Shown here: positions 16,519 to 25,151 of the stretch, one piece after another
Layout of the letters: every line of letters begins with the position of its first letter
How positions within the stretch are numbered: position 1 is the stretch's first letter
Source: Sphingomonas sp.
Lineage (GTDB): Bacteria > Pseudomonadota > Alphaproteobacteria > Sphingomonadales > Sphingomonadaceae
Direction of reading: 5' to 3'
Assembly: GCF_026460985.1 (NCBI RefSeq)
Contig: NZ_JAPKNM010000006.1
Location: 1 to 64,000 of the forward strand
DNA length: 64,000 bases
The notes under the pieces: model-generated
What the model was told of the DNA's origin: nothing
What the model saw: only the letters and a program-made list of their open reading frames with translations
Database searches by the model: none
Translations under genes and position numbers: made by a program

Positions 16519-17468
16519 TGCGGCTCCGACGGCTGGGGCGAACCGGCCTCGACGTCTCCGAACTGACGATCGGCACCGCGACGCTCGCCACATTGGCAAG
16601 CGACATGCGCGAGGCGAGCGCGGCGCTTGCGCTCGCGCTCGAACTCGGGGTCAACGCGGTCGAGATCGACGCCGGTGATCGCGACGCGGCCAGCCTGCTC
16701 GGCGCGATCCTCCGGCGCGAAGGGGCCCGCAACCAGGTCCACGTGATCGCCCGCGCCTCCTCGCTGGTGCGGTTCGATCTCCCCTCCCCGCACGTTCCGG
16801 CGCAACAGGCCTATCCCGGCGCGCATATCCGCGCCGAGACCGAGACGCTGCTCGCGATACTCGGCGTGGAACGGCTGGCACTCCAGCAATTGCATGCCTT
16901 TTGTCCCGAATGGCGCGGCGAGGGCGATTGGCACGAGACGTTCGAGCGGCTGCGCGCGGAGGGGAAGATCGCCGGCTTCGGCGTCTCGCTGTTCGATCAC
17001 GACGTCGAGGCCGGGCTGGAAATCGCCGCAAGCGGCACGATCGATGCGGTCGAGGTGATGTACAATATCTTCGACCAGAGCGCCGCCACCGCGCTGCTCC
17101 CCCTGTGCCAGGGTCATGGCGTCGGCGTTATCGCCCGGTCACCGCTCTATTTCGGCGCGCTCGCCTCGTCCCGGGGAGGAGATATGCGCGACTTTCCCCC
17201 CGAGGACTGGCGAAGCGCCTATTTCTTCGATGCGCACCGGCGCGAGACCGAGGAACGCGTACGGCGACTGGCGCATGAGGTCGAGCCGCCCGATCGCTCG
17301 CTGTCGGACCTGGCATTGCGCTTCTGCCTGTCGCACCCGGCGGTCTCGACCGTCGCGGTCGGCATGCGCACGCGCGAACAGGTCGAAGCCAATATCGAGG
17401 CGTTGCGCCACGGCTCCCTCGACGCGAGCAAGTGCGCGTCGCTCGCCGGTCACAAATGGCTGAGCTGA
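16518..17468 (+). CDS. Aldo/keto-reductase-fold protein lacking the catalytic tetrad
   Basis: 316 residues. The fold is clear from RLGRTGLDVSELTIGTATLA at the start, LRAEGKIAGFGVSLFD in the middle, VMYNIFDQSAATALLPLCQG, and the coenzyme-binding AVSTVAVGMRTREQVEAN near the end. However, the segment that should read D-T-A-x-x-Y-G reads EIDAGDRD, and the usual S/T-T-K reads IAR, so Asp, Tyr and Lys of the tetrad appear replaced by Glu, Asp and Arg; the His of LHAF remains. It is thus probably not a normal reductase. Members in which only redox-inactive roles remain are known in the superfamily. Third gene of a coupled operon. Confidence 0.75.
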   Translation: MRLRRLGRTGLDVSELTIGTATLATLASDMREASAALALALELGVNAVEIDAGDRDAASLLGAILRREGARNQVHVIARASSLVRFDLPSPHVPAQQAYPGAHIRAETETLLAILGVERLALQQLHAFCPEWRGEGDWHETFERLRAEGKIAGFGVSLFDHDVEAGLEIAASGTIDAVEVMYNIFDQSAATALLPLCQGHGVGVIARSPLYFGALASSRGGDMRDFPPEDWRSAYFFDAHRRETEERVRRLAHEVEPPDRSLSDLALRFCLSHPAVSTVAVGMRTREQVEANIEALRHGSLDASKCASLAGHKWLS

Positions 17469-17501
17469 GAATGGACGGCGGCGACCGGCGCCGCGCTTGG
17501 C

Positions 17502-17882
17502 TCACCAGCGCGCCTGGACCGAGACGATGGGCCGCGCGCCGGAACGCAGGCGTTCGAAATCAACGCGCACGGTCCGCATGTTGGAACGGGCGAGCGCGTC
17601 TGGGCCGGTGCAATTGCCGGAGTCGACCACACGCCGGATCGGCAGCACCTGCGGTCCGCCGCGCGCGAACTCGATCCTCGCGCTGTTGATCCTGACGGGC
17701 CGGCGCTCGACGCACAGCCGCACCTCGCGATAGCGATCGGTACCGCGGACGCGGACCATGCCCTGGCTGGAATTGAGCCGGAGCGTGGTGGTGCCGAGAG
17801 TGATCCAGCGGCCGCTTTGCGGCTCGGCGGGACCCGTCGTGGCGACCATCGACAATCCGATCAAGAGCGCGATACTTTGCAC
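17502..17882 (-). CDS. Small exported protein, DUF2541-like
   Basis: 126 residues from a GTG at 17882 with GGAG 8 bases upstream. The first 18 residues (SIALLIGLSMVATTGPAE) are a signal peptide. The mature domain is an all-beta pattern (WITLGTTTLRLNS, YREVRLCVERRPVRINSARI, VLPIRRVVDSGNC, RPIVSVQARW) of the kind seen in small periplasmic DUF2541-like proteins. Two cysteines could form a disulfide. Function unknown. It is convergent with the AKR-like gene and divergent from the HdeD-like gene. Confidence 0.6.
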   Translation of the reverse strand: MQSIALLIGLSMVATTGPAEPQSGRWITLGTTTLRLNSSQGMVRVRGTDRYREVRLCVERRPVRINSARIEFARGGPQVLPIRRVVDSGNCTGPDALARSNMRTVRVDFERLRSGARPIVSVQARW

Positions 17883-18130
17883 GGCGTTTCTCCTGTTGAA
17901 CAGATCCTCCGCGGCAGCGCATCGGCAAGTGCGATGCTTACGGGTTTGTCCGGATGAATGGTACCGGGACTGCCGCCGAGCATTCGATACGCACAGAATA
18001 GGAGATGGCTATCCCGAGTTGGTATCGGGACTTTTCTCGATACCCCGACGGACTGGCCCCCATCTATGAACCTTCCCGAGAGCGGCCGGCGCGCGATCGC
18101 TTTGCCGGCCGCTCATTGCGGGAGTTCGCG

Positions 18131-18772
18131 ATGCCCATCAGCTCCACTCTCAAATCCTCGCCCCTCACCGGCTTCGACTCGCGCGCGGGGCAACAGCTGT
18201 GGTTCGTTCTGCTCGGCATCGTTCTGGCGCTGTGCGGCGCGTTCGCGGTACTCGCGCCGCTGCTTTCGACGCTGGCCACGACGGTGATCGTGGGCACTGC
18301 CGCGGCGATCGCCGGAGTGGCGCAGGTGATCCAGGCGTTCCGCGCGCCCGCTTGGAAGGGCTTCTTCCTCAACATCCTGCTCGGGCTGATCTACCTCGCA
18401 GCGAGCGCTGCGTTCCTGCTGAGCCCGTTCATCGGCGCGATCGCCATCACCATGCTCCTCGCCTGGCTGCTGCTGATCACCGGCGCGGGCGAGGTTCTGC
18501 TGGCCTTTCGCATCCGCCCCGAGAGCGGCTGGCGATGGCTGCTCTTCTCGGGTCTCGTGGCCCTCGTCGGCGGCATGTGGCTGCTGCTGCGCCTGCCGAT
18601 CGCCGGATTCTTCATTCCGGGTGTCGCGCTCGGCATCGCGCTGCTGTTCGAAGGCTTCGCCTTCATGGCGATCGGCGTCGGGAAAGGCGGGCGCTCGGCC
18701 CCCGAGCCCGCACCGGAAAAGCGCGAAGATCCCGACGCTGGTGAAGCGGCCGGCTCCACCGCCGCCGATTGA
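18131..18772 (+). CDS. HdeD family inner-membrane protein
   Basis: 213 residues. The ATG at 18131 is chosen (GGGAG 6 bases upstream, sensible N-terminus MPISSTLKSS); an open frame reaches further upstream to 18005 but its start has its ribosome site touching the ATG. Six hydrophobic segments arranged as three hairpins (about 18-38, 42-62, 75-93, 98-118, 132-150, 155-175) match HdeD/DUF308 proteins, known in enterobacteria as an acid-resistance membrane protein. The C-terminal tail is charged and Pro-rich. Role in this organism unknown; possibly a stress gene paired with the protease that follows 44 bases later. Confidence 0.8.
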   Translation: MPISSTLKSSPLTGFDSRAGQQLWFVLLGIVLALCGAFAVLAPLLSTLATTVIVGTAAAIAGVAQVIQAFRAPAWKGFFLNILLGLIYLAASAAFLLSPFIGAIAITMLLAWLLLITGAGEVLLAFRIRPESGWRWLLFSGLVALVGGMWLLLRLPIAGFFIPGVALGIALLFEGFAFMAIGVGKGGRSAPEPAPEKREDPDAGEAAGSTAAD

Positions 18773-18816
18773 TCGCCGTCCCGCCATTCGGGCGAAGCGT
18801 GGAAAGGAGTGCCGAG

Positions 18817-19923
18817 ATGCGCGGAGCGCAAAAGCCTGGCGGAATCCTCCTGGCAATGGTGGCGGTCGCTGCCCTTGCCGGCTCGTGCCGTTCGGGGACG
18901 AACGAGCGGCAGCCTTCGCCTGCGCCGACACCGACCTCCGACACGCGGATCGCCGCGCCGGGCAACGCGGCGAGCTTCGCCGCGCTGGTCGACAAGGCGG
19001 CGCCGGCGGTAGTGAGCATCGCGGTGGTCCAGGCCGCCCCGGCCGAGCAGAATCCGCTGCTGCGCGATCCGTTCTTCCGGCGCTATTTCAACGTCCCCGA
19101 CGCCGGCCAGGTGCGCCTGTCCTCGGGCTCGGGCGTCATCGTCGACGGAGGGCGCGGGCTCGTGCTGACCAATCACCATGTCGTCGCCGATTCCCGGACG
19201 ATCGAAGTGGTGCTCCCCGACCAGCGCCGGTTCGAGGCGCAAAAGCTCGGCAGCGACGAGCCGTCCGACATCGCCCTGCTCCGTCTGCCCGCGTCGAACC
19301 TCCCGCAGCTCCCGCTGGGCGATTCCGACGCGGCCCGGGTAGGCGACCAGGTCCTCGCGATCGGCAATCCCTTCGGCCTCGGCCAGACGGTGACCTCGGG
19401 GATCATCAGCGCGCTCGGGCGCGGGCTCAGCCGCGAAGGCTATGAGAGCTACATTCAGACCGACGCCGCGATCAATCCGGGCAATTCGGGCGGCCCGCTG
19501 ATCGGCATGGGGGGCACGGTAGTGGGCATCAACAGCGCGCTCTTCGGGCCCGGTGCCAATGTCGGGATAGGCTTCGCAGTGCCGGCGAGCACCGCCCGCT
19601 TCGTCATGAACGAGATCCTGCGGCACGGCACGGTCCGCCGCGGGCGCCTCGGCGTCGGCCTGCTCGATGCTGCCGCGGTCGCCGGAACCGGGACCAATGC
19701 ACCGGCCCAGGGCGCACTGATCGCCTCGGTCGAGGCGCGGTCGGCCGCGCAGCGCGCAGGGCTCCGCCGGGGCGACGTCGTCGTCTCGGCGGGTGGAAAG
19801 GCGACCCCGACGGCATCGGCGCTTCGTGATCTCGTGGGCCGCACCGAGATCGGCACCAATCTCGTGCTCAGGGTGCGCCGCGGTTCGAACACGCTCGATG
19901 TTACGGTGCCGATCGAGGGCTGA
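18817..19923 (+). CDS. Trypsin-like serine protease with one PDZ domain (DegP/HtrA-like)
   Basis: 368 residues, ATG with GGAAAGGAG 7 bases upstream. The N-terminal hydrophobic stretch ends in AGSC, so it may be a lipoprotein or membrane-tethered; a Pro/Thr linker follows. The protease domain has His in TNHHVV, Asp in PSDIALLRLP and Ser in NPGNSGGPL, so the triad is intact. One PDZ domain follows (LGVGLLD, RSAAQRAGLRRGDVVVSAGG). HtrA proteins degrade misfolded envelope proteins in the periplasm; the single PDZ resembles DegS-type members, but the class is not certain. It is downstream of the HdeD-like gene and may share its transcript. Confidence 0.85.
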   Translation: MRGAQKPGGILLAMVAVAALAGSCRSGTNERQPSPAPTPTSDTRIAAPGNAASFAALVDKAAPAVVSIAVVQAAPAEQNPLLRDPFFRRYFNVPDAGQVRLSSGSGVIVDGGRGLVLTNHHVVADSRTIEVVLPDQRRFEAQKLGSDEPSDIALLRLPASNLPQLPLGDSDAARVGDQVLAIGNPFGLGQTVTSGIISALGRGLSREGYESYIQTDAAINPGNSGGPLIGMGGTVVGINSALFGPGANVGIGFAVPASTARFVMNEILRHGTVRRGRLGVGLLDAAAVAGTGTNAPAQGALIASVEARSAAQRAGLRRGDVVVSAGGKATPTASALRDLVGRTEIGTNLVLRVRRGSNTLDVTVPIEG

Positions 19924-19929
19924 TTCCCC

Positions 19930-20592
19930 TCACTCCACCGAATAGCGCTGCTCCACCCAAGGGTCGCCGCGCATGTGATAGCCATTGGCTTCCCAGAAGC
20001 CGGGCCGGTCGCGGCCGAGCAACTCGATCCGCGAGATCCATTTGGCGCTCTTCCAGAAATAGAGGTGCGGCACCACCAGCCGCACCGGCCCGCCATGCTC
20101 GCGCGCGAGCGGCCTGCCCTCCCAATGATGGGCGAGCAGCGCGTCGGGGTCAGCGAAGTCGGCGAGCGGCAGGTTGGTGGTATAGCCGTCATAGGCGTGG
20201 AGCATCACCGCCACGGCTTCCGCTTTGGGCCGGACGAGGTCGAGCAGGTCATGGGTCGCCACGCCCTGCCAGCGATTGTCATAGCGCGACCAGGTCGTGA
20301 CGCAGTGGATGTCGCTGGTCCGCTCGCTCTGGGACAGCGCCTGAAACGCTGCCCAGTCGAGCGTGGCGGGGCGCTCGACCAGCCCGTCGATCTTCAACTG
20401 CCAGCGCGCCGTCGCGACGTCGGGCTGACGGCCGAGATCGAGCACCGGCCAGTCGCGGACGAGATGCTGGCCGGGCGGAAGCCGTTGTGCCTCGGGCGAG
20501 ACCGCGTGGCCGGTGAGGAACTTGCCCTGCTCAGCCCAATTGCGCTTCGAGCGCGTGAGCTTGCTGTCTTCGGGCGGCGCGTCCTCGGCCAT
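19930..20592 (-). CDS. Sulfite-oxidase-like molybdopterin oxidoreductase (YedY-like)
   Basis: 220 residues, ATG 20592. The molybdopterin fold is shown by WQLKIDGLVERPATLDWAAF, the Mo-ligating Cys in SDIHCVTTWSRYDN (about residue 97), GVATHDLLDLV, and the C-terminal REHGGPVRLVVPHLYFWKSAKWI and GYHMRGDPW. No signal peptide is seen, unlike Tat-exported YedY/MsrP, so this is the soluble sulfite oxidase-like branch of unknown substrate. It is convergent with the protease gene (6-base gap) and overlaps no neighbour. The small membrane protein encoded 9 bases upstream may be its partner. Confidence 0.82.
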   Translation of the reverse strand: MAEDAPPEDSKLTRSKRNWAEQGKFLTGHAVSPEAQRLPPGQHLVRDWPVLDLGRQPDVATARWQLKIDGLVERPATLDWAAFQALSQSERTSDIHCVTTWSRYDNRWQGVATHDLLDLVRPKAEAVAVMLHAYDGYTTNLPLADFADPDALLAHHWEGRPLAREHGGPVRLVVPHLYFWKSAKWISRIELLGRDRPGFWEANGYHMRGDPWVEQRYSVE

Positions 20593-20601
20593 GGGCGTGG
20601 C

Positions 20602-20841
20602 TTATTTCCCGTCCCTGCGATTGCCTCGCCAGAAGAGCAGCCCCGCGACGATCGCGGCCGAGCCGATGCCCACCGCGGCGCCGATCCCGAGCTGGCGCGC
20701 GCTCGGCGCACGACGCGCCTTGGCCGCGGCGATTTCGCGCACCGCCGCGACGGTCTCATTGTCCTGAACTTGATCGTGCGGCGGCTCCTCGATCGGATAG
20801 GGAGACTGGTTCTCGGCGGGTACCGGCGGCTTTCTGGTCAT
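20602..20841 (-). CDS. Small single-span membrane protein
   Basis: 79 residues from the ATG at 20841, preceded by AAGGAAG. The N-terminal half is polar and Pro-rich (TRKPPVPAENQSPYPIEEPP), followed by a charged helix (TVAAVREIAAAKARRA) and one transmembrane segment (LGIGAAVGIGSAAIVAGLLF) ending in basic residues (WRGNRRDGK). Family not recognised. It lies directly upstream of and in the same direction as the molybdoenzyme gene, 9 bases apart, so a joint transcript and a tethering role are possible but unproven. Confidence 0.65.
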   Translation of the reverse strand: MTRKPPVPAENQSPYPIEEPPHDQVQDNETVAAVREIAAAKARRAPSARQLGIGAAVGIGSAAIVAGLLFWRGNRRDGK

Positions 20842-20925
20842 GGTCTTCCTTCTGATGCGCCATGTTTCAACGAGCATGCTAATGCGGCGGTTGCGTGGTT
20901 GGTTGCAAGCGGCCAGAATCCGAGG

Positions 20926-22074
20926 ATGAACCCGCTATACGCGCAGATGGGCACGACGATCTTCGAGGCAATGTCGGCGCGCGCCCGCGAAACCGGCGCT
21001 ATCAACCTAGGCCAAGGCTTCGCCGACGATCGCGGCCCCGACGCGGTGCTCGAGGCCGGGGCGCGAGCGCTGATCGAGAAATCGAACCAATACCCGCCCA
21101 TGGCCGGCCTGCCCGAGCTCCGCCAGGCGGTGGCCGATCATTATCTCCGCCACCAGGGGCTCGACCTCGCGCCCGAGGAAGTGATCGTCACCTCGGGTGC
21201 GACCGAAGCGCTGGCCGCGGCGCTGCTCGCGCTGATCGAGCCCGGCGACGAGGTCCTCCTCTTCCAGCCGCTCTACGACGCCTATGTCCCGCTGGTCCGT
21301 CGGGCGGGCGGAGTCCCCCGCTTCGTCCGGCTCGAGCCGCCGCACTGGCGGATCGACGCGGCTGCGCTGGAGGCCGCCGTCACTCCGCGCACGCGGCTGC
21401 TCGTTCTCAACAATCCGCTCAATCCCGCCGCCACGATGTGCAGCGCCGCCGAACTCGCCACGATCGCCGATTTCTGCGTCGCGCACGATCTGGTCGCGAT
21501 CTGCGACGAGGTCTGGGAGCACGTCACCTTCGACGGCGCGCGCCATCTCCCGCTGATCGGTTTCCCCGGCATGCGCGAGCGCACCGTCAAGATCGGCAGC
21601 GCGGGCAAAATCTTCGCGCTCACCGGGTTCAAGGTCGGCTGGATGTGCGCCGCGCCGCCGCTCGCGCGCGTGCTCGCCAAGGCACACCAGTTCCTCACCT
21701 TCACCACGCCGCCCAACTTGCAATGGGCGGTCGCCGAGGGTCTCGCGACGCAGGACGCATGGGTGCAGGAGGCGCGCCATCGCTTCCAGCAGGGCCGCGA
21801 CCGGCTCGCCGCCGGCCTCTCCGCGTCGGGCCTCGTCGTTTTGCCCAGCGCCGCCACCTATTTCCTCTCTGTAGACCTCGCCGCCTCAGGCATCGCGCTC
21901 GACGATACGGCCTTCTGCGAGCGCCTGATCGACGCCGCGGGTGTGGTCGCCATCCCCGTCTCGGCCTTCTATGCCGAGGCGCCGGTGACCAGCATCGTGC
22001 GCTTCTGCTTCGTCAAGCAGCAGGCGACGCTCGACGCGGCAATCGCACGCATCGCCGCGGCCGGGCTCGCCTGA
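20926..22074 (+). CDS. PLP-dependent class I/II aminotransferase (methionine/kynurenine type)
   Basis: 382 residues from ATG 20926 (ribosome site weak). Fold-type I markers: NLGQGFADD, NQYPPMAGLPELRQAV, TSGATEALAAALLALIEPGD, the aromatic stacking FQPLYDAYVP, the Asn of NNPLNPAATM, Asp/Tyr region AICDEVWEHVTFDG, the PLP lysine in IGSAGKIFALTGFKVGW, and the C-terminal Arg in IVRFCFVK. This is the subgroup of YbdL/KAT-like aminotransferases acting on methionine and aromatic amino acids. The usual Asn-Pro-x-Asn-Pro-x-G is slightly altered. Monocistronic, divergent from the small membrane protein. Confidence 0.85.
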   Translation: MNPLYAQMGTTIFEAMSARARETGAINLGQGFADDRGPDAVLEAGARALIEKSNQYPPMAGLPELRQAVADHYLRHQGLDLAPEEVIVTSGATEALAAALLALIEPGDEVLLFQPLYDAYVPLVRRAGGVPRFVRLEPPHWRIDAAALEAAVTPRTRLLVLNNPLNPAATMCSAAELATIADFCVAHDLVAICDEVWEHVTFDGARHLPLIGFPGMRERTVKIGSAGKIFALTGFKVGWMCAAPPLARVLAKAHQFLTFTTPPNLQWAVAEGLATQDAWVQEARHRFQQGRDRLAAGLSASGLVVLPSAATYFLSVDLAASGIALDDTAFCERLIDAAGVVAIPVSAFYAEAPVTSIVRFCFVKQQATLDAAIARIAAAGLA

Positions 22075-22162
22075 TCGACGGCCTGCCCCGGCTCGCCGCC
22101 GTTTGGGCAACCGCTTGTCGCACGCAGCCGTTCGCTAGTGGGGCAACCAAGGAGTTGCAGAC

Positions 22163-22828
22163 ATGCGATACATGGGAGTCATCATGCGCGGCGTCGGAAT
22201 TTCGGCGCTGCTGATCGCGACGCCGTCGCTGGCCCAGAGCCGGATCGACCGCGCGCGCACCGCCGTCGCCGAGGCGACCGCCAAGGTCGAAGCCGCCGAG
22301 AAGGTCGGCGCGACCACCTATGCGTCCGAACCGATGGCGCGCGCGCAGGAAGCGCTGCGCGTCGCCCGCGACCAGCTCGCGCGAGACCATCGCGATTCGG
22401 CGATCAACGAGGCGCGCCGCGCCTCCGGCCTGGCCGACGAGGCGCTGACGATGGCCGAGCGCAACAAGACCGAGGCCGCCTCTATGGAGCGCGACGCCCG
22501 GCTGAACGCCGAGGCGCAGGCCGCGACCGAAGCCAGCCAGCGCGCCGCCGCGCAGGATGCCGCCGCCTCGGCAGAGGCGCGCGCGGCGCAGGCGCAGCAA
22601 GCGGCCGCCACCGCCGCAGCTTCCGCGGAAGCCGCGGCGGCCCGTGCTGCCGCTGCCCAGCAGGCGTCCACCGTGACGACGGTCGAGCAGACCACGACCG
22701 CGCCGGCGCGCAGCTATTCGAGCCCGCGCAAGAAGACCACGGTGCGCCGCACGACGCGCAAGGCCACGCCCGCGCGCCCGGCCAGCACCACGACCACCAC
22801 GACCACGGTCGAAACCAAGCCCTATTGA
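22163..22828 (+). CDS. Exported coiled-coil protein, DUF4398-like
   Basis: 221 residues, ATG with AAGGAG 9 bases upstream. A signal peptide ends at SLAQ (about 25). Residues about 26-100 follow the DUF4398 pattern (AVAEATAKVEAAEKVGATTY, ASEPMARAQEALRVAR), and about 100-165 are a long Ala/Glu/Gln coiled coil. The C-terminus is a basic Thr/Lys/Arg-rich tail (KKTTVRRTTRKATPARP) that may bind acidic envelope polymers. Such proteins are periplasmic or outer-membrane associated, with unknown function. Convergent with the L,D-transpeptidase gene across a hairpin. Confidence 0.7.
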   Translation: MRYMGVIMRGVGISALLIATPSLAQSRIDRARTAVAEATAKVEAAEKVGATTYASEPMARAQEALRVARDQLARDHRDSAINEARRASGLADEALTMAERNKTEAASMERDARLNAEAQAATEASQRAAAQDAAASAEARAAQAQQAAATAAASAEAAAARAAAAQQASTVTTVEQTTTAPARSYSSPRKKTTVRRTTRKATPARPASTTTTTTTVETKPY

Positions 22829-22840
22829 GGCGGGCCGGCT

Positions 22841-22869
22841 CCGCCCGGCGGCATTACGTCGCCGGGCGG
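22841..22869. terminator. Hairpin between two convergent genes
   Basis: CCGCCCGGCG (22841-22850) and CGCCGGGCGG (22860-22869) form a 10-bp perfect stem with a 9-base loop. It sits between the DUF4398-like gene and the leftward L,D-transpeptidase gene. There is no proper T-run, only a pyrimidine-rich stretch to the right, so termination is plausible but weakly supported. Confidence 0.45.
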
Positions 22870-22899
22870 CTACGCCCGAGGTCCCTCTTCTCCGAAATT

Positions 22900-23613
22900 C
22901 TAACGCGAACGGCGCTGCCCGGCCGGCGGCGGATCGCCGCCCATCGTCAGCACGTCATAGGCCGCGCCGCCCAGGTCACGCATGTCCGCCGCAAGCAGGG
23001 GCGCGGTATAGCTCGTCGCCGACGTGTTCAGACTGCCCGTATCCGCCATGAGCATCGGCTCCGGCGGCAGATAGAGCGGCGCATCGGCCACGTCGTCGAC
23101 CACCATAACCGTGCCGCCCATCGCGGTGAGGTCATAGAGCTGCCTCGCGAAATCCCGGGGAAGCCGGATGCAGCCGTGCGAGGCGGGATAGCCCGGAAGC
23201 TGCCCGGCGTGCAGCGCGACGCCGCCCCAGGTGAGCCGCTGCATATGCGGCATCGGCGCGTTGCTGTAGAGATTCGAGCGGTGGAACACCTTCTTCTCAA
23301 GGATGGTGAACTCGCCAAGCGGCGTCTCGTAACCGGGCGCTCCCGTCGAGACCGTGGTCACCCCGAGCAGCCGATTGCCCTGATAGACGAGCGCCTGCTG
23401 CTGCCGGATCGCGACAACCACCTTGATCGGCGTACCGACGGTGCTCGCCTTCACCAGTTGAGGCGTCTCGAACCAGATCGATTGCCCGGCCTTGAGGCTG
23501 GGGATCGCGGGCCGGACGGCTTCGCCCGGCGCCTGCGCGGCCGCGGGCACCGCCGGGGCAAGCGCCCAAGCCGCCAGAAACAGAGCGCCGCGGAGACCAG
23601 AGATCATCGTCAT
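22900..23613 (-). CDS. L,D-transpeptidase (YkuD domain)
   Basis: 237 residues from ATG 23613 (a second ATG two codons later is also possible); the longer open frame upstream crosses the promoter. Signal peptide GLRGALFLAAWALAPAVPAAAQ. The YkuD core runs from IKVVVAIRQQQALVYQGNRL to the catalytic motif ASHGCIRLPRDFA (Cys about 147), with the supporting His in GVALHAGQ. The family makes 3-3 peptidoglycan cross-links or anchors proteins in the periplasm. A low-complexity C-terminal tail (GGDPPPAGQRRSR) follows. It is divergent from a second transpeptidase-family gene. Confidence 0.88.
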   Translation of the reverse strand: MTMISGLRGALFLAAWALAPAVPAAAQAPGEAVRPAIPSLKAGQSIWFETPQLVKASTVGTPIKVVVAIRQQQALVYQGNRLLGVTTVSTGAPGYETPLGEFTILEKKVFHRSNLYSNAPMPHMQRLTWGGVALHAGQLPGYPASHGCIRLPRDFARQLYDLTAMGGTVMVVDDVADAPLYLPPEPMLMADTGSLNTSATSYTAPLLAADMRDLGGAAYDVLTMGGDPPPAGQRRSR

Positions 23614-23868
23614 CGCCCTTCCGAAACCGGCAGGCGCTTCGCCCGCACGTCGCTTAAACATAATTAAGCATAAACTGCGTCCGCGCGCGATGCGAATCGC
23701 GGGGCATCCGGGTGTCGTTGAAGTGATTTTGTTTCCCCATCCGGGGCTTAAGTCGGCGAAACGGGTAGCAGATACGGCGAATCGCGCCCGAAGGGGTCGA
23801 TGTTCATCCCATATGAAAGGACCTCTGATATACATTCAGGGGCATGAGTTCAGCGGGTTGGGCATAGA

Positions 23869-24585
23869 GTGACTGAGAATCCGAATTCGGTGCAGACGCG
23901 CCGTGCGCTGATCAGGTCGGCGCTTGTCATGGCTAGCGGGGCGGTGGTTTCTGCCTGCGCCACGCGGACGATGAGCATCGCGGCAGCGCCGCTCCCGGTT
24001 CCCGTGCCCGCTCCGGTCCAACCGATCCCCGCCGCGCCGCAGGTGGCGAAGGCCGCCCCCCGCAAGGTGCCCGGCAACATCCGTCCCGAGCTGTTCAAGC
24101 GCGCGGTCGCCGCGCTCGATCGTCATTCGATCCGGGTGCCGTCGCACGATCGCATCGCCATCGCCGATTTCGCGACGCCTTCCTATCGGCCGCGCTTCCA
24201 CATCGTGAACCTCGGCAGCGGCGAAGTGCAGAGCTTCCTCGTCGCGCACGGCATCGGCTCCGATCCCGAGCATACCGGCCTGCTCCACAGCTTCTCGAAC
24301 GAAATCAACTCGGAGGCGACCAGCGAAGGCGCCTTCCTCACCGCCGATTATTATGTCGGCAAGCACGGCGATTCGCAGCGCCTGCTCGGGCTCGATCCGA
24401 CCAACAACAATGCCTTCGACCGCGCGATCGTGGTCCATTCGGCCTGGTATTCGAACACCGACATGGTCGCGAAGCACGGCAAGCTCGGCCGCAGCCAGGG
24501 CTGCTTCGCGGTAGGCGAGAACGAGCTCGCCAAGGTCTTCGAGCGCCTCGGCCCCGGCCGGATGATCTACTCCGCCAAGGTCTGA
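23869..24585 (+). CDS. Murein L,D-transpeptidase catalytic-domain protein (YkuD_2 type)
   Basis: 238 residues from a GTG at 23869 (ribosome site weak). The N-terminus TRRALIRSALVMASGAVVSACA has a twin-arginine-like start and ends in a lipobox (VSAC), suggesting an exported lipoprotein. A Pro/Ala linker follows. The domain has FHIVNLGSGEVQSFLVAHG, AIVVHSAWYSN and the Cys motif LGRSQGCFAVGE (Cys about 212), the variant seen in the YkuD_2 family rather than SHGCIR. Probably peptidoglycan-active in the periplasm. Divergent from the other transpeptidase gene over a 255-bp AT-richer spacer. Confidence 0.82.
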   Translation: MTENPNSVQTRRALIRSALVMASGAVVSACATRTMSIAAAPLPVPVPAPVQPIPAAPQVAKAAPRKVPGNIRPELFKRAVAALDRHSIRVPSHDRIAIADFATPSYRPRFHIVNLGSGEVQSFLVAHGIGSDPEHTGLLHSFSNEINSEATSEGAFLTADYYVGKHGDSQRLLGLDPTNNNAFDRAIVVHSAWYSNTDMVAKHGKLGRSQGCFAVGENELAKVFERLGPGRMIYSAKV

Positions 24586-24647
24586 CGCGGATCGAAAGCG
24601 GGTCCACCGGGTTGGCATTAGCCCCTGCCCCGGACTAGGACCCTTGC

Positions 24648-25151
24648 ATGACCGAAACGCTTTCGCCGGCCCTCCCGCAGGAGGTCGACGCCGCAGTGCG
24701 CAAGCTGCTCGAGCACGCGTGCGACAAGGACCTGTCGATCGCCACCGCGGAGAGCTGCACCGGCGGGCTACTGGCCTCGCTGTTCACCGATGTCGAAGGG
24801 GCCGGCCGCGCATTCGAGCGCGGCTTCGTGGTCTACACCAACGAAGCCAAGGCCGAGATGCTCGGCGTGCCGCCCGACCTGATCGACGCCGAGGGCGCCG
24901 TCAGCGAGGCAGTCGCACGGCGCATGGCCGAAGGGGCCTTGCGCTACAGCAAGGCGCAGATCGCGCTGGCGGTGACGGGCTTTGCCGGTGCCGGCGCGCC
25001 GGGGGACGAAGCGGGGCTTGTCCACTTCGCCTGCGCGCGCGAAGGGCGCCCTACCCTGCACCGTGAAGAACATTTCGGCGATATCGGCCGGGGTCCCGTG
25101 CGGATCGAATGCCTGCGCGTCGGACTGGAAATGCTTTCGGAGGCGCTGTGA
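24648..25151 (+). CDS. pncC: CinA C-terminal-domain nicotinamide-nucleotide amidohydrolase
   Basis: 167 residues. The single domain matches PncC/CinA-C: ATAESCTGGLLASLFTDVEGA (Ser about 36), GFVVYTNEAKAEMLGV, GAVSEAVARRMAEGAL, IALAVTGFAGAGAPGDE. It deamidates nicotinamide mononucleotide to nicotinate mononucleotide in pyridine-nucleotide recycling. Its stop overlaps the start of the NAD synthetase gene (TGATG), a fitting functional and translational coupling. Confidence 0.87.
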   Translation: MTETLSPALPQEVDAAVRKLLEHACDKDLSIATAESCTGGLLASLFTDVEGAGRAFERGFVVYTNEAKAEMLGVPPDLIDAEGAVSEAVARRMAEGALRYSKAQIALAVTGFAGAGAPGDEAGLVHFACAREGRPTLHREEHFGDIGRGPVRIECLRVGLEMLSEAL

